Source: Darksidea phi (lineage: Eukaryota; Ascomycota; Dothideomycetes; Pleosporales; Lentitheciaceae). From it: a DNA stretch of 64,000 bases. The translations under genes and the position numbers were made by a program. Below, one piece after another: positions 1 through 11,524 of the stretch (position 1 is the stretch's first letter; the number at the start of each line of letters is the position of its first letter). The notes under the pieces were generated by a model. It was not told where the DNA came from. It was given only the letters and a program-made list of their open reading frames with translations, and ran no database searches. Where the stretch lies: positions 124,001 through 188,000 of the forward strand of contig JASJFT010000013.1 in the NCBI GenBank assembly GCA_030770425.1. Direction: 5' to 3'.

Positions 1-101
1 GTAGCCCCACCGCCCTTCCAAGGTGCAATCTGTCAACCCATTCGGAACCACCATACATGTGAGCACTTGCACCACGGGGTGCCGGGTTCCGACTTTCAAA
101 C

Positions 102-1186
102 ATGTCTGCACAACCCGACATCTCAATCACCAATCCTCAGCCTCCCATCGGAAACCCAACATTCCGCCCTTTTACCCGTCTGCCGAAAGAATTGCGCCTG
201 TTGGCATAGCGCCACGCACTCCATCGCCATCACGTCATCAAACTCCACTGGAAGGCCCCACGACATTCCACGACCGTGTGATAGCACTCGATGGTGGCCC
301 AAAAAATTCAAGCGACGACATTGCCCGCTACCGCATCACCATCGATGGCGCCCAATCTTTCAGTAAACTCCTTCATGTGTGCAGGGAATCTCGCGAAGAG
401 ACTTTGATGTACTACCGTGTACATATTCCCTGTAGGTTCATGCACGCAAACTCTTGGGGCATCGGCTCAAATTTGATTCGCGCGACCGCGGACACCATGT
501 TAGGAGAAGCAGAAGGCGGAGCAGAGGCAGCCACGAAGCCTGGCACGTTTTACTTCAATCCTGATTGGGACTTTCCGCAAATAACCTGTTGGCCTGAAAT
601 ATCACTTCTTCTACCACCATTGTACCATCTGAAGACTCAATACGACACACCCGGCGTTGGAGTCCTCAACATCGTGGTCGACTTGCGTTCACAGTATTTC
701 CACAACGACAACTGCAACAGGTCTTTTCTTACAAGGGCTTGTCAATATTAGCGCGCATTCATCTCGGCATGTGTGTGGGTGGCTAATCCGACGAGGGTTG
801 GTTCAACCGATCACTTCCGATTCGCGCCGAGATCCCGGCCTTCGACCTCCTCTCTCGAGATCCACGCCCCATATCCAAAGATTCGAGAAGGCAGTTTCTA
901 ACTGGCCGGGGCAACACAACCTTCTTTGACTATGACCACTTTACGAACATGCTCTCTAGATTCTCCATCTCGCCGGCCGATATTTCAACGCAGTTCAAGT
1001 CCATGATCGCTACGAAGCTCGATACCGACGATATCCGGAGCTGAGTGGATGCGGAAAAAGCGCTGAAGAAGGATTGGGAGAGGTGGTGGCTCTATCGCGA
1101 CGAGCTGTCGACTCATGCGAAGGAGGTGTTGGCGGACGAGGATGTCGAAACGGCTTTTGGGTTCTGGCTATTTCCGCTTGAGGCCC

Positions 1187-1238
<52 letters not shown>

Positions 1239-1742
1239 GGGGGGGGGTGGGGCCTGTCCGGGGGGTGGGGCGGCCCCGCGGGGGTGAGGGGGGGGGGGNN
1301 NNNNNNNNGGGGCTTCGTTCTCCCGCTCAGTGTGGGTCTTGCTGTATGGTCGCGTCTCCGATTTGTGTGGGTTCGGGCCCCCCCGCGGCGGGCGGGGGGG
1401 GGGGGGGGGGGGGGGTAAGGCAAATGTGGGCCAGTTTGAAGATACCTTTGATACGAGTATGCACTATCCAGAGCTTCTAGCAGCACACCTTCGTTGATCT
1501 GGGAGGGATTCTTCTATTCCGCTGCGCAGCTTGAGCATTTAACTATATCAACCGGACGGTTCGAGGAGCAAGCATCAGCCGCCGGGGGAACAACAGCGGC
1601 CCGGGAGATCCAGAGTTGTTTTTGGGAAGTTCATTTGTGTAGAAGACGGCCACATAGTTACTGCGATAAGCAGACAAAGCTTTGCACCAGTAAACCAAGC
1701 TTACCTAAAAGAGGTCCAGGAACGACAAAGGAGTCGTATAAC
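102..1742 (+). pseudogene. 2EXR-domain protein, decayed
   Basis: The reading frame opens at ATG 102 and shows the 2EXR N-terminal signature (FRPFTRLPKELRLL). It hits TAG at 207-209, exactly where the family has the Trp of the conserved 'IWR' segment, so a TGG to TAG change is likely. The protein reading continues in another frame from about 260 (VCRESREETL, then YFNPDWDF). It reappears after 900 with a stop at 1042 and again after the gap, where two more in-frame stops occur near 1495 and 1540. The C-terminal part (VEDGHIVTAISRQSFAPVNQ) ends near 1742. At least two frame changes and several stops make it a pseudogene unless the assembly is poor here. 2EXR proteins are ascomycete-specific and of unknown function. 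Confidence 0.7.
1190..1415. other. Assembly gap with poly-G runs
   Basis: A run of about 47 G, a second G-rich stretch, 10 N at 1299-1308 and a further G run to about 1415 interrupt the 2EXR pseudogene. Pure G runs beside an N gap look like a no-signal sequencing artefact filled at a scaffold join rather than real DNA. Confidence 0.8.
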
Positions 1743-2258
1743 TAGTCCGCACATCGCTGAATAATGATTTTTGTGCTGACAGCCAAGGAATCTCGACGCA
1801 GGCACAATGGGGCTGAACAAACACTCCCCTCCTCTCATTGGTCGAAAAGTCGACCCATCTGGGTCTGCCGTCAGCACCATCTTATACGCTCGGTCGCCCC
1901 CCACGATCAACTAGCCCTAACTGTGCGTTCTGTACGAAACATGGTCGAGATAGGGAAATACCAAGACTTTTGGTAAAGGTCGTAGTGTAGATTGAAGCTG
2001 GACGTGGCTCAGCCGTGTTATTTTGGTGGGTGTATTTGTCGTGGGAGCAGCGACTGTTCCGAGATTAATTTACGAAGTGCGTGAGGGCTGAAATGTTTTG
2101 GAATTATATATAAACCGGCCGTCGACGTCGGGGGAATAGGTACCACACTGCAGCATCAATCAACATTGCAATCAATAGCACTTCTAATCAACCACCCTTC
2201 TTTCTACTCTATACCTTAATACCAACTTCTTCGGAAAATCCACCCAACAGCCTCCAAA
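1743..2258. other. Intergenic, promoter of the secreted protein
   Basis: No coding signal is seen between the 2EXR relic and the next start codon. The right part carries a TATA box and a CA/CT-rich leader for the gene at 2259. Confidence 0.5.
2105..2113 (+). promoter_or_regulatory. TATA box
   Basis: TATATATAA lies about 150 bp upstream of the ATG at 2259. A pyrimidine/A-rich leader without ATG follows, consistent with transcription starting near 2140. Confidence 0.5.
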
Positions 2259-3014
2259 ATGCGCTACTCCACCCTCGCTCTCGCTGCCCTCTCCGTCTCC
2301 AGCGCCATGGCTTCCCCTTGGGGCCAATACAGCTACACCACTGACCTCGAAATCACAGTCGACATGTCGAACTCGCCCAAAGCCATCGGCTCCCGCACCA
2401 ACTTCATGCAAGATCGACGACAAGAGCAGCCGCCCAACGGCTCCCGTGGCCCCTTCAAGACGGTCAACATCCATGTAGGCAAGAATGTGCAGAACAAGGA
2501 GATCCGCTGCAAGCTGTTGGACAACAACGGCAAGGAGATCGAGGCCGAGCGCGGTCCCAACAACGTCGATACGACCTTCGCCGATGCGAACAAGGGCGAA
2601 TGGACCTTTCTCAAGGAAAGCGAGGTCAGCAGCATCATCTGCGATCCAGCATTCAAGAAGGGTGGTGCCGCACAGCCTAACGAGAATAACGAGATCCGCG
2701 TCCTCCTCCAAGACCAGGGCTCCGAGATCGGCATTCCCTTCACTCTCCGCAACGGCAGCCGCGATGAGCTAGTCGTGGGTACCAGCGAGGAGTTTAGCTC
2801 AGTAGAGCTCACAGCACCCGCATCAGTCAAGGACTCTCTTCGATGCCAGCTCTTCGACAAGGCGAACAAGGAGATTACGGTGCGCAGGAACGCAAACGTT
2901 GATGTCACGTTTGCTGATGGCGGCGCCGGTGCTTGGAACTTTGAGTCACCGAAGAAGGCACAGATTGGTAAGATTGTTTGCGATCCGGCCTTCAAGAAAG
3001 GTGGTGCGGCTTAA
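2259..3014 (+). CDS. Small secreted protein with duplicated Cys-pair module
   Basis: A 251-residue, intronless protein. An 18-20 residue N-terminal hydrophobic stretch ending in AMAS is a clear signal peptide, so the product should be secreted. The mature part has two copies of a roughly 58-residue module at about residues 80-138 and 192-251. Each starts with an RC(K/Q)L segment, contains a (D/V)TFAD core and W(T/N)F, and ends in the identical block ICDPAFKKGGAA or VCDPAFKKGGAA. Each copy holds one Cys at either end, four in all, suggesting one disulfide per module. A charged linker joins the copies. The start is supported by the TATA box, CAAAATG context and signal peptide. I do not recognise a named family; similar secreted repeats occur in dothideomycetes. 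An effector role is only a possibility. Confidence 0.85.
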   Translation: MRYSTLALAALSVSSAMASPWGQYSYTTDLEITVDMSNSPKAIGSRTNFMQDRRQEQPPNGSRGPFKTVNIHVGKNVQNKEIRCKLLDNNGKEIEAERGPNNVDTTFADANKGEWTFLKESEVSSIICDPAFKKGGAAQPNENNEIRVLLQDQGSEIGIPFTLRNGSRDELVVGTSEEFSSVELTAPASVKDSLRCQLFDKANKEITVRRNANVDVTFADGGAGAWNFESPKKAQIGKIVCDPAFKKGGAA

Positions 3015-3430
3015 GCGGTGAGCTTTGTGATGCATTTTGTGCAGTGGGATGTGTTTCCTGGGTTTTCTTGTTTTGGATGTTAGATTTCGCTCTTTCGATT
3101 TGTTGTATCATGTGATTACCGAGCTTCTAGAATAATGTATGCCTGTCGCCTTATCAACATATTGGGATAGTGAATGCGGATTCGTGAGCGTTGTGTTACC
3201 CAGGTAGTGAAGCTGAGAAAAAGTTGCCTGCGCCCTTGGCCCAAAGGGCGCTGGCCCTCTCAACGTCATCAACGTCACCAACGTCACCGCGACGGTGAAG
3301 GGCGGGACAATTTGTTGGGGCCCGAGCTTGAACTCTCAGCTCCTTTGTATAAAGACCCCTCCGTGCCCCAATATTTCAAACCTATCGAGCCTGGTAGCAA
3401 TACCAGTCTCGATCGCAGCTCTGCGCTACA

Positions 3431-5380
3431 ATGGCGGCAACTGCTAACACCGCGCCCAGTGCACTCCAACGACGCCTACTCAACGACATCGCCGAGATCC
3501 AGCAGGAGCCCTACCCAAATGTCCATCTGCACGTCCACGACGCCAACATCACGAACGCCTGCCTCATCCTCTCACCGCCACAACAGCGACCTCTCCACCT
3601 CACCATCCAGTTCCATAGCCAGTACCCTCTGCGTCCCCCGGTTGTCACTATTCAGAGCACTGTCCGTCACCCTAATGTCTTCGACAGCTACATCTGCGCA
3701 TCCATCCTCAACACCGACGAGGGATGGACGCCGGCGTACACGCTGAAGGGTATCATGATCCAGCTCCTGAGCTTCTTCTCCAGCGACAAGTTAGAGCAAG
3801 AGGGGGGAGATTATGCCGTCGACCTTGCCATGTATCGCCGCGCGCATGGACCGGCTGTCGGACCGTATCAGCACGTCTGCACTGTCTGTGGGTTTGATGA
3901 GCATTGGGTACCGCCCTCGGCGGATGAGGAGATGACGGAAGCTCCGATTCGCGCTATAGGGTCTACTACTAATGGCGTGGCACAGATGCAACGATCCAAG
4001 CTGTTTGAGATGTCCGACGAGATAATACTCAACATCATGTCTTCCATGGATACGGCCGACATCATAGCCTTTGCCGACGCAATTCCGACTATCAAGCAAA
4101 TGCTTCACTCTTATGACTTCATCCGGATCCGCGAGCTACAATGCTTCTGTCTCAAGAAGTCGTTCCTGACCACGAAGCTCGGTATCGGCGTCTCCATCAC
4201 GGGCGGCAACCGACCAGTCTTCCGCTCCGAGTTCGACCTCCTCTCCAACGAAGCCTACAATCAATTCCACATACGCAAATCCATCCAAGGCGTCGAGTTC
4301 GAGCGTTGGCTTCCGCTACCCTTGTCGCGAAGGCATTGGAATGCTGTGCGTCGCAATGCTAACTTGGCGTTGGAGGGTCTGCACAGTGCCTCCAGGGTAG
4401 AAGGCAGGGACAAGGTAACGGTGCTGTATCACTTCATGAACACGATCGTGGTGCAGTTTTCCATGGACACAAACCAGTCTTGTAACTGGCCCGATGAGCG
4501 GAGCACTCTTACGCACGCGTCCGAGAAGGCTGTCGAGAGCTACTTTGCACTATTCCACCTGCTGCTCTGTTTCGCAACCGAGGATGCCACCATTATCACA
4601 GCGGCCAACCACATGGTGCTGCGCTTCCTCGACGGTCCGCGGACCAAGACGAAATTCCCCGATCTCGGCCACGTCCTTGTCGCTGCGCTGATTTCAGATG
4701 GTGGCTTGACCGAGGACCTGACCTTCCACATCATCAAGGAAGCAGTGCTCCGCAACGTCGTCTGGATGCTCGACACCAAAGGAGCTGCCATGGCCGAGCT
4801 GGCCTACCTCGAGCCCACCGAAATGTCAGAGTATCGTCTCGCCAAAACATTCGAGGCATCTCGCACCTCCTATCGTCTTCTGATGTTCCTTAAGCTCTTC
4901 AGCTCTACTGCGCGTAAACCAGGCAAACCACTCATCCAGCTGCGCGACGAGCTATTCGACACGCACGGCGCGCCCCCGCCCGGTACCTCAGCCATCATGG
5001 CGCAGAAGATCCGCAAGATACACGAGATCAATAGCTTTCCGGGTTTTCTGACTGCAATGGGCATCCAAGAAGCCCCTACGAATTCGGAGTTCTCGTCGTT
5101 TTTGAAGCGCACAATTAGGGAAAGTGTGGATGTGGGCTATTCGTGTATGCCGATGACGCAGAGTCAGTTGTACATGATTCGGCGGGCATACGAACCTGGT
5201 GTTGAGGCGAGCAAGGAGGTAGATATCTCACCGGGCTTGCAACAGTGGTATGAGCGTGGGGAGAAATGGTATGAGCATGGGTGGAATGGAAGACCCAGTT
5301 TCTTCCCTGGCAGAGGAGGAAACAGTGGGAGAGGACGTGGAGGTGCGCGTGGCAGTGGCAGAGGAGGAGGGTGGCGTTGA
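3431..5380 (+). CDS. E2-fold (UBC) protein with F-box-like region and RGG tail
   Basis: A 649-residue, intronless protein. Residues 8-130 form a ubiquitin-conjugating (UBC) fold with the HPNVF motif and a cysteine at residue 89 (YICASIL) at the catalytic position, followed by GWTPAYTLKGI as in active E2 enzymes. A linker with a CxxC pair and acidic stretch leads to an F-box-like helix region near residues 190-225 (MSDEIILNIMSSMDTADI). An uncharacterised helical region (FCLKKSF, KLGIGV) follows. The last 30 residues are an RGG/GR-rich tail, usually RNA-binding or arginine-methylated. The combination suggests ubiquitin transfer linked to an RNA or chromatin target, but that role is inferred. 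The start is the first ATG (CTACAATGG) in the frame with the UBC domain. Confidence 0.88.
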   Translation: MAATANTAPSALQRRLLNDIAEIQQEPYPNVHLHVHDANITNACLILSPPQQRPLHLTIQFHSQYPLRPPVVTIQSTVRHPNVFDSYICASILNTDEGWTPAYTLKGIMIQLLSFFSSDKLEQEGGDYAVDLAMYRRAHGPAVGPYQHVCTVCGFDEHWVPPSADEEMTEAPIRAIGSTTNGVAQMQRSKLFEMSDEIILNIMSSMDTADIIAFADAIPTIKQMLHSYDFIRIRELQCFCLKKSFLTTKLGIGVSITGGNRPVFRSEFDLLSNEAYNQFHIRKSIQGVEFERWLPLPLSRRHWNAVRRNANLALEGLHSASRVEGRDKVTVLYHFMNTIVVQFSMDTNQSCNWPDERSTLTHASEKAVESYFALFHLLLCFATEDATIITAANHMVLRFLDGPRTKTKFPDLGHVLVAALISDGGLTEDLTFHIIKEAVLRNVVWMLDTKGAAMAELAYLEPTEMSEYRLAKTFEASRTSYRLLMFLKLFSSTARKPGKPLIQLRDELFDTHGAPPPGTSAIMAQKIRKIHEINSFPGFLTAMGIQEAPTNSEFSSFLKRTIRESVDVGYSCMPMTQSQLYMIRRAYEPGVEASKEVDISPGLQQWYERGEKWYEHGWNGRPSFFPGRGGNSGRGRGGARGSGRGGGWR

Positions 5381-7009
5381 GAGCAGAACTGGCGCACAGG
5401 CTTGAGGTTGGACACGGCGGCTTTACGCCCGAGTATGATTGCTCTAGTGGTCTACCCATGGAAGGCGCTTCAGAGAGATGATCTGTCAAATGCGGAAAAC
5501 AAGGTTAGCGATTTGTGGAACGAGACACATAGAGGAACAGTGGTCGGTTAGCAACTACCACATTAGTCTGAATGAATCCTCTCTTGAGATATAACGACGC
5601 GGAGTAAGCAAATGCCTGTGAGAGCCTGATGTTTCGCACAATACCCTTCTGCCTGCTTATGTCTGACCAGCGCATGTTCCATGCTTCAAAAACTCCGTTA
5701 TCGATACGCCTTGAGGCAGCTTGATCCTCTACAAGGAATCCGATAACCTACGCGGATGGTAGCACGGTGGACTTGATTGATTCATGTGACGGGGGGTTAT
5801 ATGCCGTTAACCACGCATTTCTGGATAGGATGATGCGGGATGGGCAACCACAGTTCAGGGCGGGGGAAACGAAGACTTCGGTGGTGCCTGCATACACATT
5901 CTTCACATGGGAATGGCATCAACGTCGAGCTACGTGCGAAAAGGATGGCGTAACGTAAGCGCATTTTTTGCATAGGAGGCTCAAGCTGCGTTCGTCGCCC
6001 GAGACATAGGAAGGCGTGAGAGCCGCAAACATACTCGCAACATAGATGTGCTGTTGTTGGAAGAGTCGCACATGGATTCGATACACGGCCGCACCGCACT
6101 GCCGTCTTGCAAAGCCGCATTTCCATGTTGAGGACACCTCAGGACCACGTACAGAAGTAGCATATAATGCCGCGCCGCCTTAGTGCTCGGAATGTTTCTA
6201 ATGTCTTCCTTCCTGCACACTACTTTGGATTCGTTTCTTCAGTCATGGAGGCGGCTGTGCGCTTTAGGTAGCCAACGAGCCACGAGAGATAAACAGCGTG
6301 CGTGGTTGTTTCGCTGAGTGTAATATGCGTTTCGACGCGGGCCTTGCAAGTGGAAGCCGTAGCGCCAGGGCTAGATATTGGTGTGTAGGTTTCGACAAGC
6401 GGAGAAGATACGTGGATAGCTGCCGAAGTGTCACGATAAGGATTTCCATTGTGGTACAGTCGATACCCACAGTCTCTTCTTTCATTGCTACAACCAAGTT
6501 CTTTTGCGTCTCTCCATCCTTTCTTCAAGATGTCGACGACAACCACATTCCTACAACCAGGCAGTTACGACCGCAGCGACCGCTTCACCTACTCCCAGCC
6601 CAGCCACCGCCAAACACCCTCCGCCAGCAAAACAAGCGATGGACCGGCGCCTTCGACACCGGGGCTCGCGCTTCACGGATGGGCATCTTGGCCGACAACA
6701 CACTCCTCTCCCGACCTCTACAGCTACACAGCCAACATGAGCAGTAGGCGGGTAGCAACGGACAATGGCAAACTTGGTTAGGTCTGACTGTAGGGAAGGC
6801 AAACGTCCCGCAACGCGTGTGGAGTGGCGAGTTTAATGTTGAGAAGCGGTCGAGCTGGGTAAGTAGGCAGAGCAATCAGGACGAGGAGAAGGAACCTCTT
6901 TGAAGTGGGATGGCAGTGTTTATGGTGTCAATTGCATCGTCGGGGTTCACTCAGGGTGAGTGTTTATTTAATGTATTCTTGTTTATGAAATATACTGACC
7001 CGCATAGGA
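5381..7009. other. Intergenic, possible eroded MFS 5' end
   Basis: No intact gene is seen. A short open stretch starting at ATG 6530 encodes a Ser/Thr/Pro-rich peptide of about 80 residues that ends without a membrane segment. It could be the displaced N-terminus of the MFS relic downstream, but no MFS motif supports this. Confidence 0.35.
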
Positions 7010-7843
7010 ATCCATGGTATGAAGCCAGAGTTCGGTATCGGGCAAACTGCGGCTCTCATGACGACGTCGGCCTTCGTCCTCGGCCTCACAGTCGGCGCGC
7101 TTATCCTCTCTCCCACCGTGGTCGTCGATATTTTCGACACGCAGGAGCGCGGGCTGGTGCTCAGTATCTTCACGCTCGCCGGGCTAATGGGCCAGAATCT
7201 CAGACCGATCATCTGCGGCTTCCTCGACGCAAACGCACGGCTGGCGGTCTATCGCACTGATGGTGACGGTAGCTTCGTCGCAGGCGCAACACCCAAGCCC
7301 ATCTCGCAGCAACTACGCGTTGGCGTGCTCCGTCCCTGGATCATGCTCATCTACGAGCCCATCGGAACGCTGCTCTCGCTCTTCCTCTCCGTCGTCCACA
7401 GCACGCTGTTCCTGTTCTTCGCCGCGTACCCGATCGTATTCCAGGAGCCGCGCGGCCGGAAGCAGGGCGTTGCGTCGCTGCCCTCTCTCGCCATCGTCGT
7501 CAGCATTGTCGCTTGGCTATTGTACGTCGCGCTGGTCGACAGCACGTTGTGCGCGCGTCGTCACAGGCTGCAACGGACAGGCACAGCCCGAAGCTCGGCT
7601 CCCGCCGGCGGTTTGTTCGGCTTCGACATGGTGCTGCTGTACATGTCGCGCACCAAAACATGTACGACGCCCTGGGCATCCACTGGACATCGAGCTTCTT
7701 CGCATGCCCGCCTTCTTCGCCCTCGTCTTCGTGCCGTGTCTGTTTGCCTTCTACCGATGGGGCCACATTCTGCGGACGAAGACGCGCTTCGGCCAGGAGG
7801 CCGCGAAGCTCGTCGAGATGAGAGATAGATGCGGGGTCCGCGT
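7010..7843 (+). pseudogene. MFS multidrug transporter, truncated and frameshifted
   Basis: The frame from 7019 encodes MFS-like membrane segments: LSPTVVVDIFDTQERGLVLS with GLMGQNL, matching the TM4-5 region of fungal DHA1 exporters, then YEPIGTLLSLFLSVVHSTLF with AYPIVFQE, matching TM7. The frame degrades after about 7550. The typical late motifs then appear in other frames: PEARLPPA in frame 3 near 7590, YDALGIHW in frame 1 near 7660, and FYRWGHILRTKTRFGQEAAK in frame 3 ending near 7830. The first three transmembrane segments are missing. Several indels are needed to read a whole protein, so it is non-functional. It sits directly upstream of an intact P450, a common pairing in secondary-metabolism loci. 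Confidence 0.75.
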
Positions 7844-7994
7844 ATATCCTTGGTTTCCATGTGCATAGGCAATTATGCTGATGTGGATGATTTCCATCTC
7901 GAAGCGACATCTCGAAGCGACATCATCTTGCTTGGCGCTTATGACCTCAGACATTCCGCCACATTGGCCTCCCTCTCCATTCCCACACATCGCC

Positions 7995-9674
7995 ATGGAG
8001 GGCAACTACATCTCCCAGCACTTAACGGCCTCCAACATTCTCCTCGCTTTCCTCTGCTACCTTGCCTTCTCCATCATCGTTAGCTTCGTCCGGGCGCCTA
8101 GATACCCAACCTCCATTCCATGGGTTGGCCACGGCAAGGGCTGGCTCGGCGCATTCAAAAATGCCTTCAACGGCTTTGCCAACAGCAAAGCTTGGGTCCA
8201 GACGGGCTACGAAAAGTATTCCAAGTTCGACAAAGCCTTTGTTATGCCCGGCACGCTGGGCGCGCCTGCCGAGACGGTGATTCCGCAATCGCAGATGTCC
8301 TGGTTGTTGGAGCAACCTGATTCGGTGCTGAGCACAAGGGCGGCACATTACGATACCTTGCACGGCGAATACTCGTTTGTGAAGCCATCGATTCTGAAAG
8401 ATCCGTACCATGAGCATGTACTTCACAAGAACCTAGCCCGTAACCTGAACGCCGCTGTTCCGGAGCTCGACGATGAGATTCGGCATGCCCTTGACGGTCT
8501 TTGCGGCTTCGACACCGAAAACTTTACCAAAATGGACATGATCGAGGGCTTCATGATGAAGATCATCCCCATCTTGACCAACCGGTTGCTGGTCGGCCTG
8601 CCGTTGTGCCGCAACCAAGACTTCCTCGACAACATGCTGGGATATACAATGGACGTAATCCGCGGCTTCCTCCTCTTCCCGCTGGTCCCGAAGTTGCTAC
8701 ATCCCATCGTTGGAGCGATCCATAGCCTGGGTCCGAAGTACCGTTATTGGCGGACGCGCAAGTACACTCGTCCCTTGGTTCAGAAACGCCTTGATGATAT
8801 GAGGAAGAAGGATGCGGGGGATCCAGAGTACAAGGACTGGAAAGAGCCGAATGATTTCGTGACGTGGAGCATCCGCACCGCCATGGCCGAGCGGCGTCCA
8901 GATGAACTGGATCCTGGGCGGATAGCGATTCGTATCATGCCGCTTAATTTTGCGAGCATACATACGACTGCGATGACGGGTCAGAGCGTGCTGATGGATG
9001 TGCTCAGCGCCGACCCGAGTGTTGTCGAAGCACTGCGAGAAGAAGCTGAGCGTATTTACAAAGAGGAGGGTGGGCAATGGACCAAAGCCGGACTCTCGCG
9101 GATGTACAGAATGGACTCTGCCATCCGCGAATCGCAGCGCTTTTCCGCCATGGCGCTAACCTTCCTAGCGAAGAAAGTCACGGTCAAGAACGGCATCACG
9201 ACGCCCGAGGGTGTGCATCTAGAATACGGCACGACTGTGGCGTGTCCTTGGTTACCGGTCGCCAATGATCCTGATATTTACGAGAAACCGGACGTGTACG
9301 ATGCCTTTCGGTATTCGAGGGAACGAGAGGAGTATGAGGCTATGGACGCAGTCGAGAAGGGTAACGTCAACGCCTTGAAGCTGAAACAGACTAGTCTAGT
9401 TACTACGGGCACTTACCATCTCCCTTTTGGACATGGACGGCATGCTTGGTGGGTTTCCTCATTCCGTAATTGCTAGGCCGATCTTGCTGACTGTGGTAGC
9501 CCCGGACGCTTCTTCGTCGCGCACGAATTGAAGATGCTATTCGGATACTTGCTTATCCATTATGATGTCAAGCAGCTTGCCGAGATACCGAAGACGTTCT
9601 GGGTTGGAAGGACTAAGATCCCGCCCAAGGTGTTGCTTGAAGTGAGGAGGAGGAAGGATGCGGGTACATATTAG
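7995..9674 (+). CDS. Cytochrome P450 monooxygenase
   Basis: Two exons, 7995-9448 and 9500-9674, with a 51-bp intron (GTGGGT...GTAG) encode 542 residues. An N-terminal hydrophobic anchor (residues 10-32) precedes the Pro-rich hinge APRYPTSIP. The I-helix region reads FASIHTTAMTGQ, a variant typical of the ent-kaurene-oxidase-like fungal P450s. The K-helix ExxR is IRESQR. The heme loop is FGHGRHACPGRF with Cys485 as thiolate ligand, whose codon is split by the intron. It is an ER-membrane, CPR-dependent oxygenase of unknown substrate. ATG 7995 is preferred over an upstream in-frame ATG at 7875 because it places the anchor at the N-terminus. All core motifs are intact. Its broken MFS neighbour suggests a decaying metabolite cluster. 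Confidence 0.92.
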
Positions 9675-11524
9675 GCTGTTTCGGTGTTGTGTCTATCGAG
9701 CGGTGGCGAGTTACTATAGGAAGTGCGGAGCCCCTCGAGCTCAACATAGTTACATGATCTTCGTTCCAAATGGAAGTATCTAAACCCTGTCCAGGGGCTC
9801 CTCCGGGTTTAACGCAGTCCCTTATCTGATTATATCGGCTCTTACTTCTTACGCTATTAACATGCTACTTTCAACATCCATAAAATACCCATTCTCTTAT
9901 TACCAAGCTTCTTTCTTATCTTCTTTCCTTACTGCAGCTACAAAGAAAGGTGATATCTAGCCTTCGTCCTTTGATTCTTGCGTCTTTGAAAGCGGCTAAC
10001 GCGAGAGCTCCCATCAGGGAGGGAAAAGGAACGGAATGTTGGGGTGCTGAAGTGGTACAGGGTGTTGACAGGAGATCGGAATATATGTCCTGTCACCCTG
10101 GGAAACCAAATCAGGAAACTCTACAGCGACATTGGACCTTTCACGGGGAACTGCTAGCATGGTTGCTCGCACGAACAAGGCCTTTACATCAGTGGCCATG
10201 CACTCCAAAATCGGCAGCCTTTTTGACGAAGAAAATTCTGCCCTACGCTTCGCTGGCTTCTTTTCTTGCTCCACATATCTTGTATCGTCACCCAAAGTGA
10301 CCTCTTTGGAAAGGCGTATTCGATCTGTTGCTCTTCCTGAATCCACGGCTATTCCTTGACGTGTCCTCAAGTTGAATATCCGAGAAAAGCAACATCATTC
10401 GGAGAACCTGTGTAAAAAAAAAAAAAGAAATTATAAGCGTTCCACAACTGTCGCTGCGCTAAATTAGCAATAAAGCTAACGAATGCTGAGCGTCCATATG
10501 GGCGTTTTGTGGGCGCCGCCAAGTCTAGTGATTGAGCGGATCCGCGGCTACATGCTTACGCGAGCTTCCCGTGGCGACGCGGCAATTTATTAGTTCCCCC
10601 TAAACCTTAAAACTAAAGAGCGATCCGATCCCTGTCCCGTTCACCAGACAGCGTTTTGGCATCTGGCGCCCGCTTACGGGGGAGCTAGTTAAGCAAGAGG
10701 CATGTTCGACAACATCCTCCTCTCTTTGGGGATGGACGAACCTGTAAGTACAGCGTCATGTGGATACTCACAACGTATACTGTGAGCATGACCTGAGGAA
10801 CTTGTACCTCTAACTATGCTGGCGACTACGGCGGAATTTGTAGTGTTCTGGTCGCTTTTGGTTATCCAAGGGGCTGCGTGACACAGCCACGAGAGACGAG
10901 AGTTTGCCATTAGCGAAACTGCGATCAGCAAGCCGCCTTATCGCCCCTCCCTTAATGGCGATGGACCCGGGGACCCGGATCGTGATGGGCCAAGGGACGT
11001 GAGGCGTCCATGGCATGCATAATTACGCGGTCGGACCGTGGCAGCAACGCTGCATTGGTTCCGACTCGGATTAGTTCCGCTGCCGGGAGTACCGACCCAC
11101 TTTTCTTCGCGAGCTGGGTAACTCAATTATCCTGTGCCGTGGCACTTGGGGCGTTCTAGGCCCATGGTATAGTGCGGATGGTGCAGCATGAAGCAAGCCT
11201 TCTCCACAGTCTGGGTGCTAATTTGAGATGGCACCTAGTAGCGGATGGCATTTGTCACCGAAAAAGGATATTACTTCCCCAAAGCCACTGTATAGTTCTA
11301 GATGCGCTTAAACACCTCCACATTACAGATATACGGACGGCTTTCCCCGCTATTAATTTGGACGACAAACTTTGTAAATGGAAGAAAGCGTTGCCATTCT
11401 AGGGCATTCATTGAAGTATATCATATAATGTTGCTGTCCTCTCACCATGGGCTTTAGCTTGCAGTTGTTCGACTCAACTTCAACTTACCCCCGCCTCTAC
11501 TATCTGTGTAGACATCCTCCCATT
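9675..11524. other. Intergenic, no gene seen
   Basis: About 1.85 kb between the P450 and the rhodopsin-domain gene. The open frames here are short, lack family motifs and have no plausible splice continuation. A poly-A run occurs near 10415. I see no repeat or RNA gene. Confidence 0.5.
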
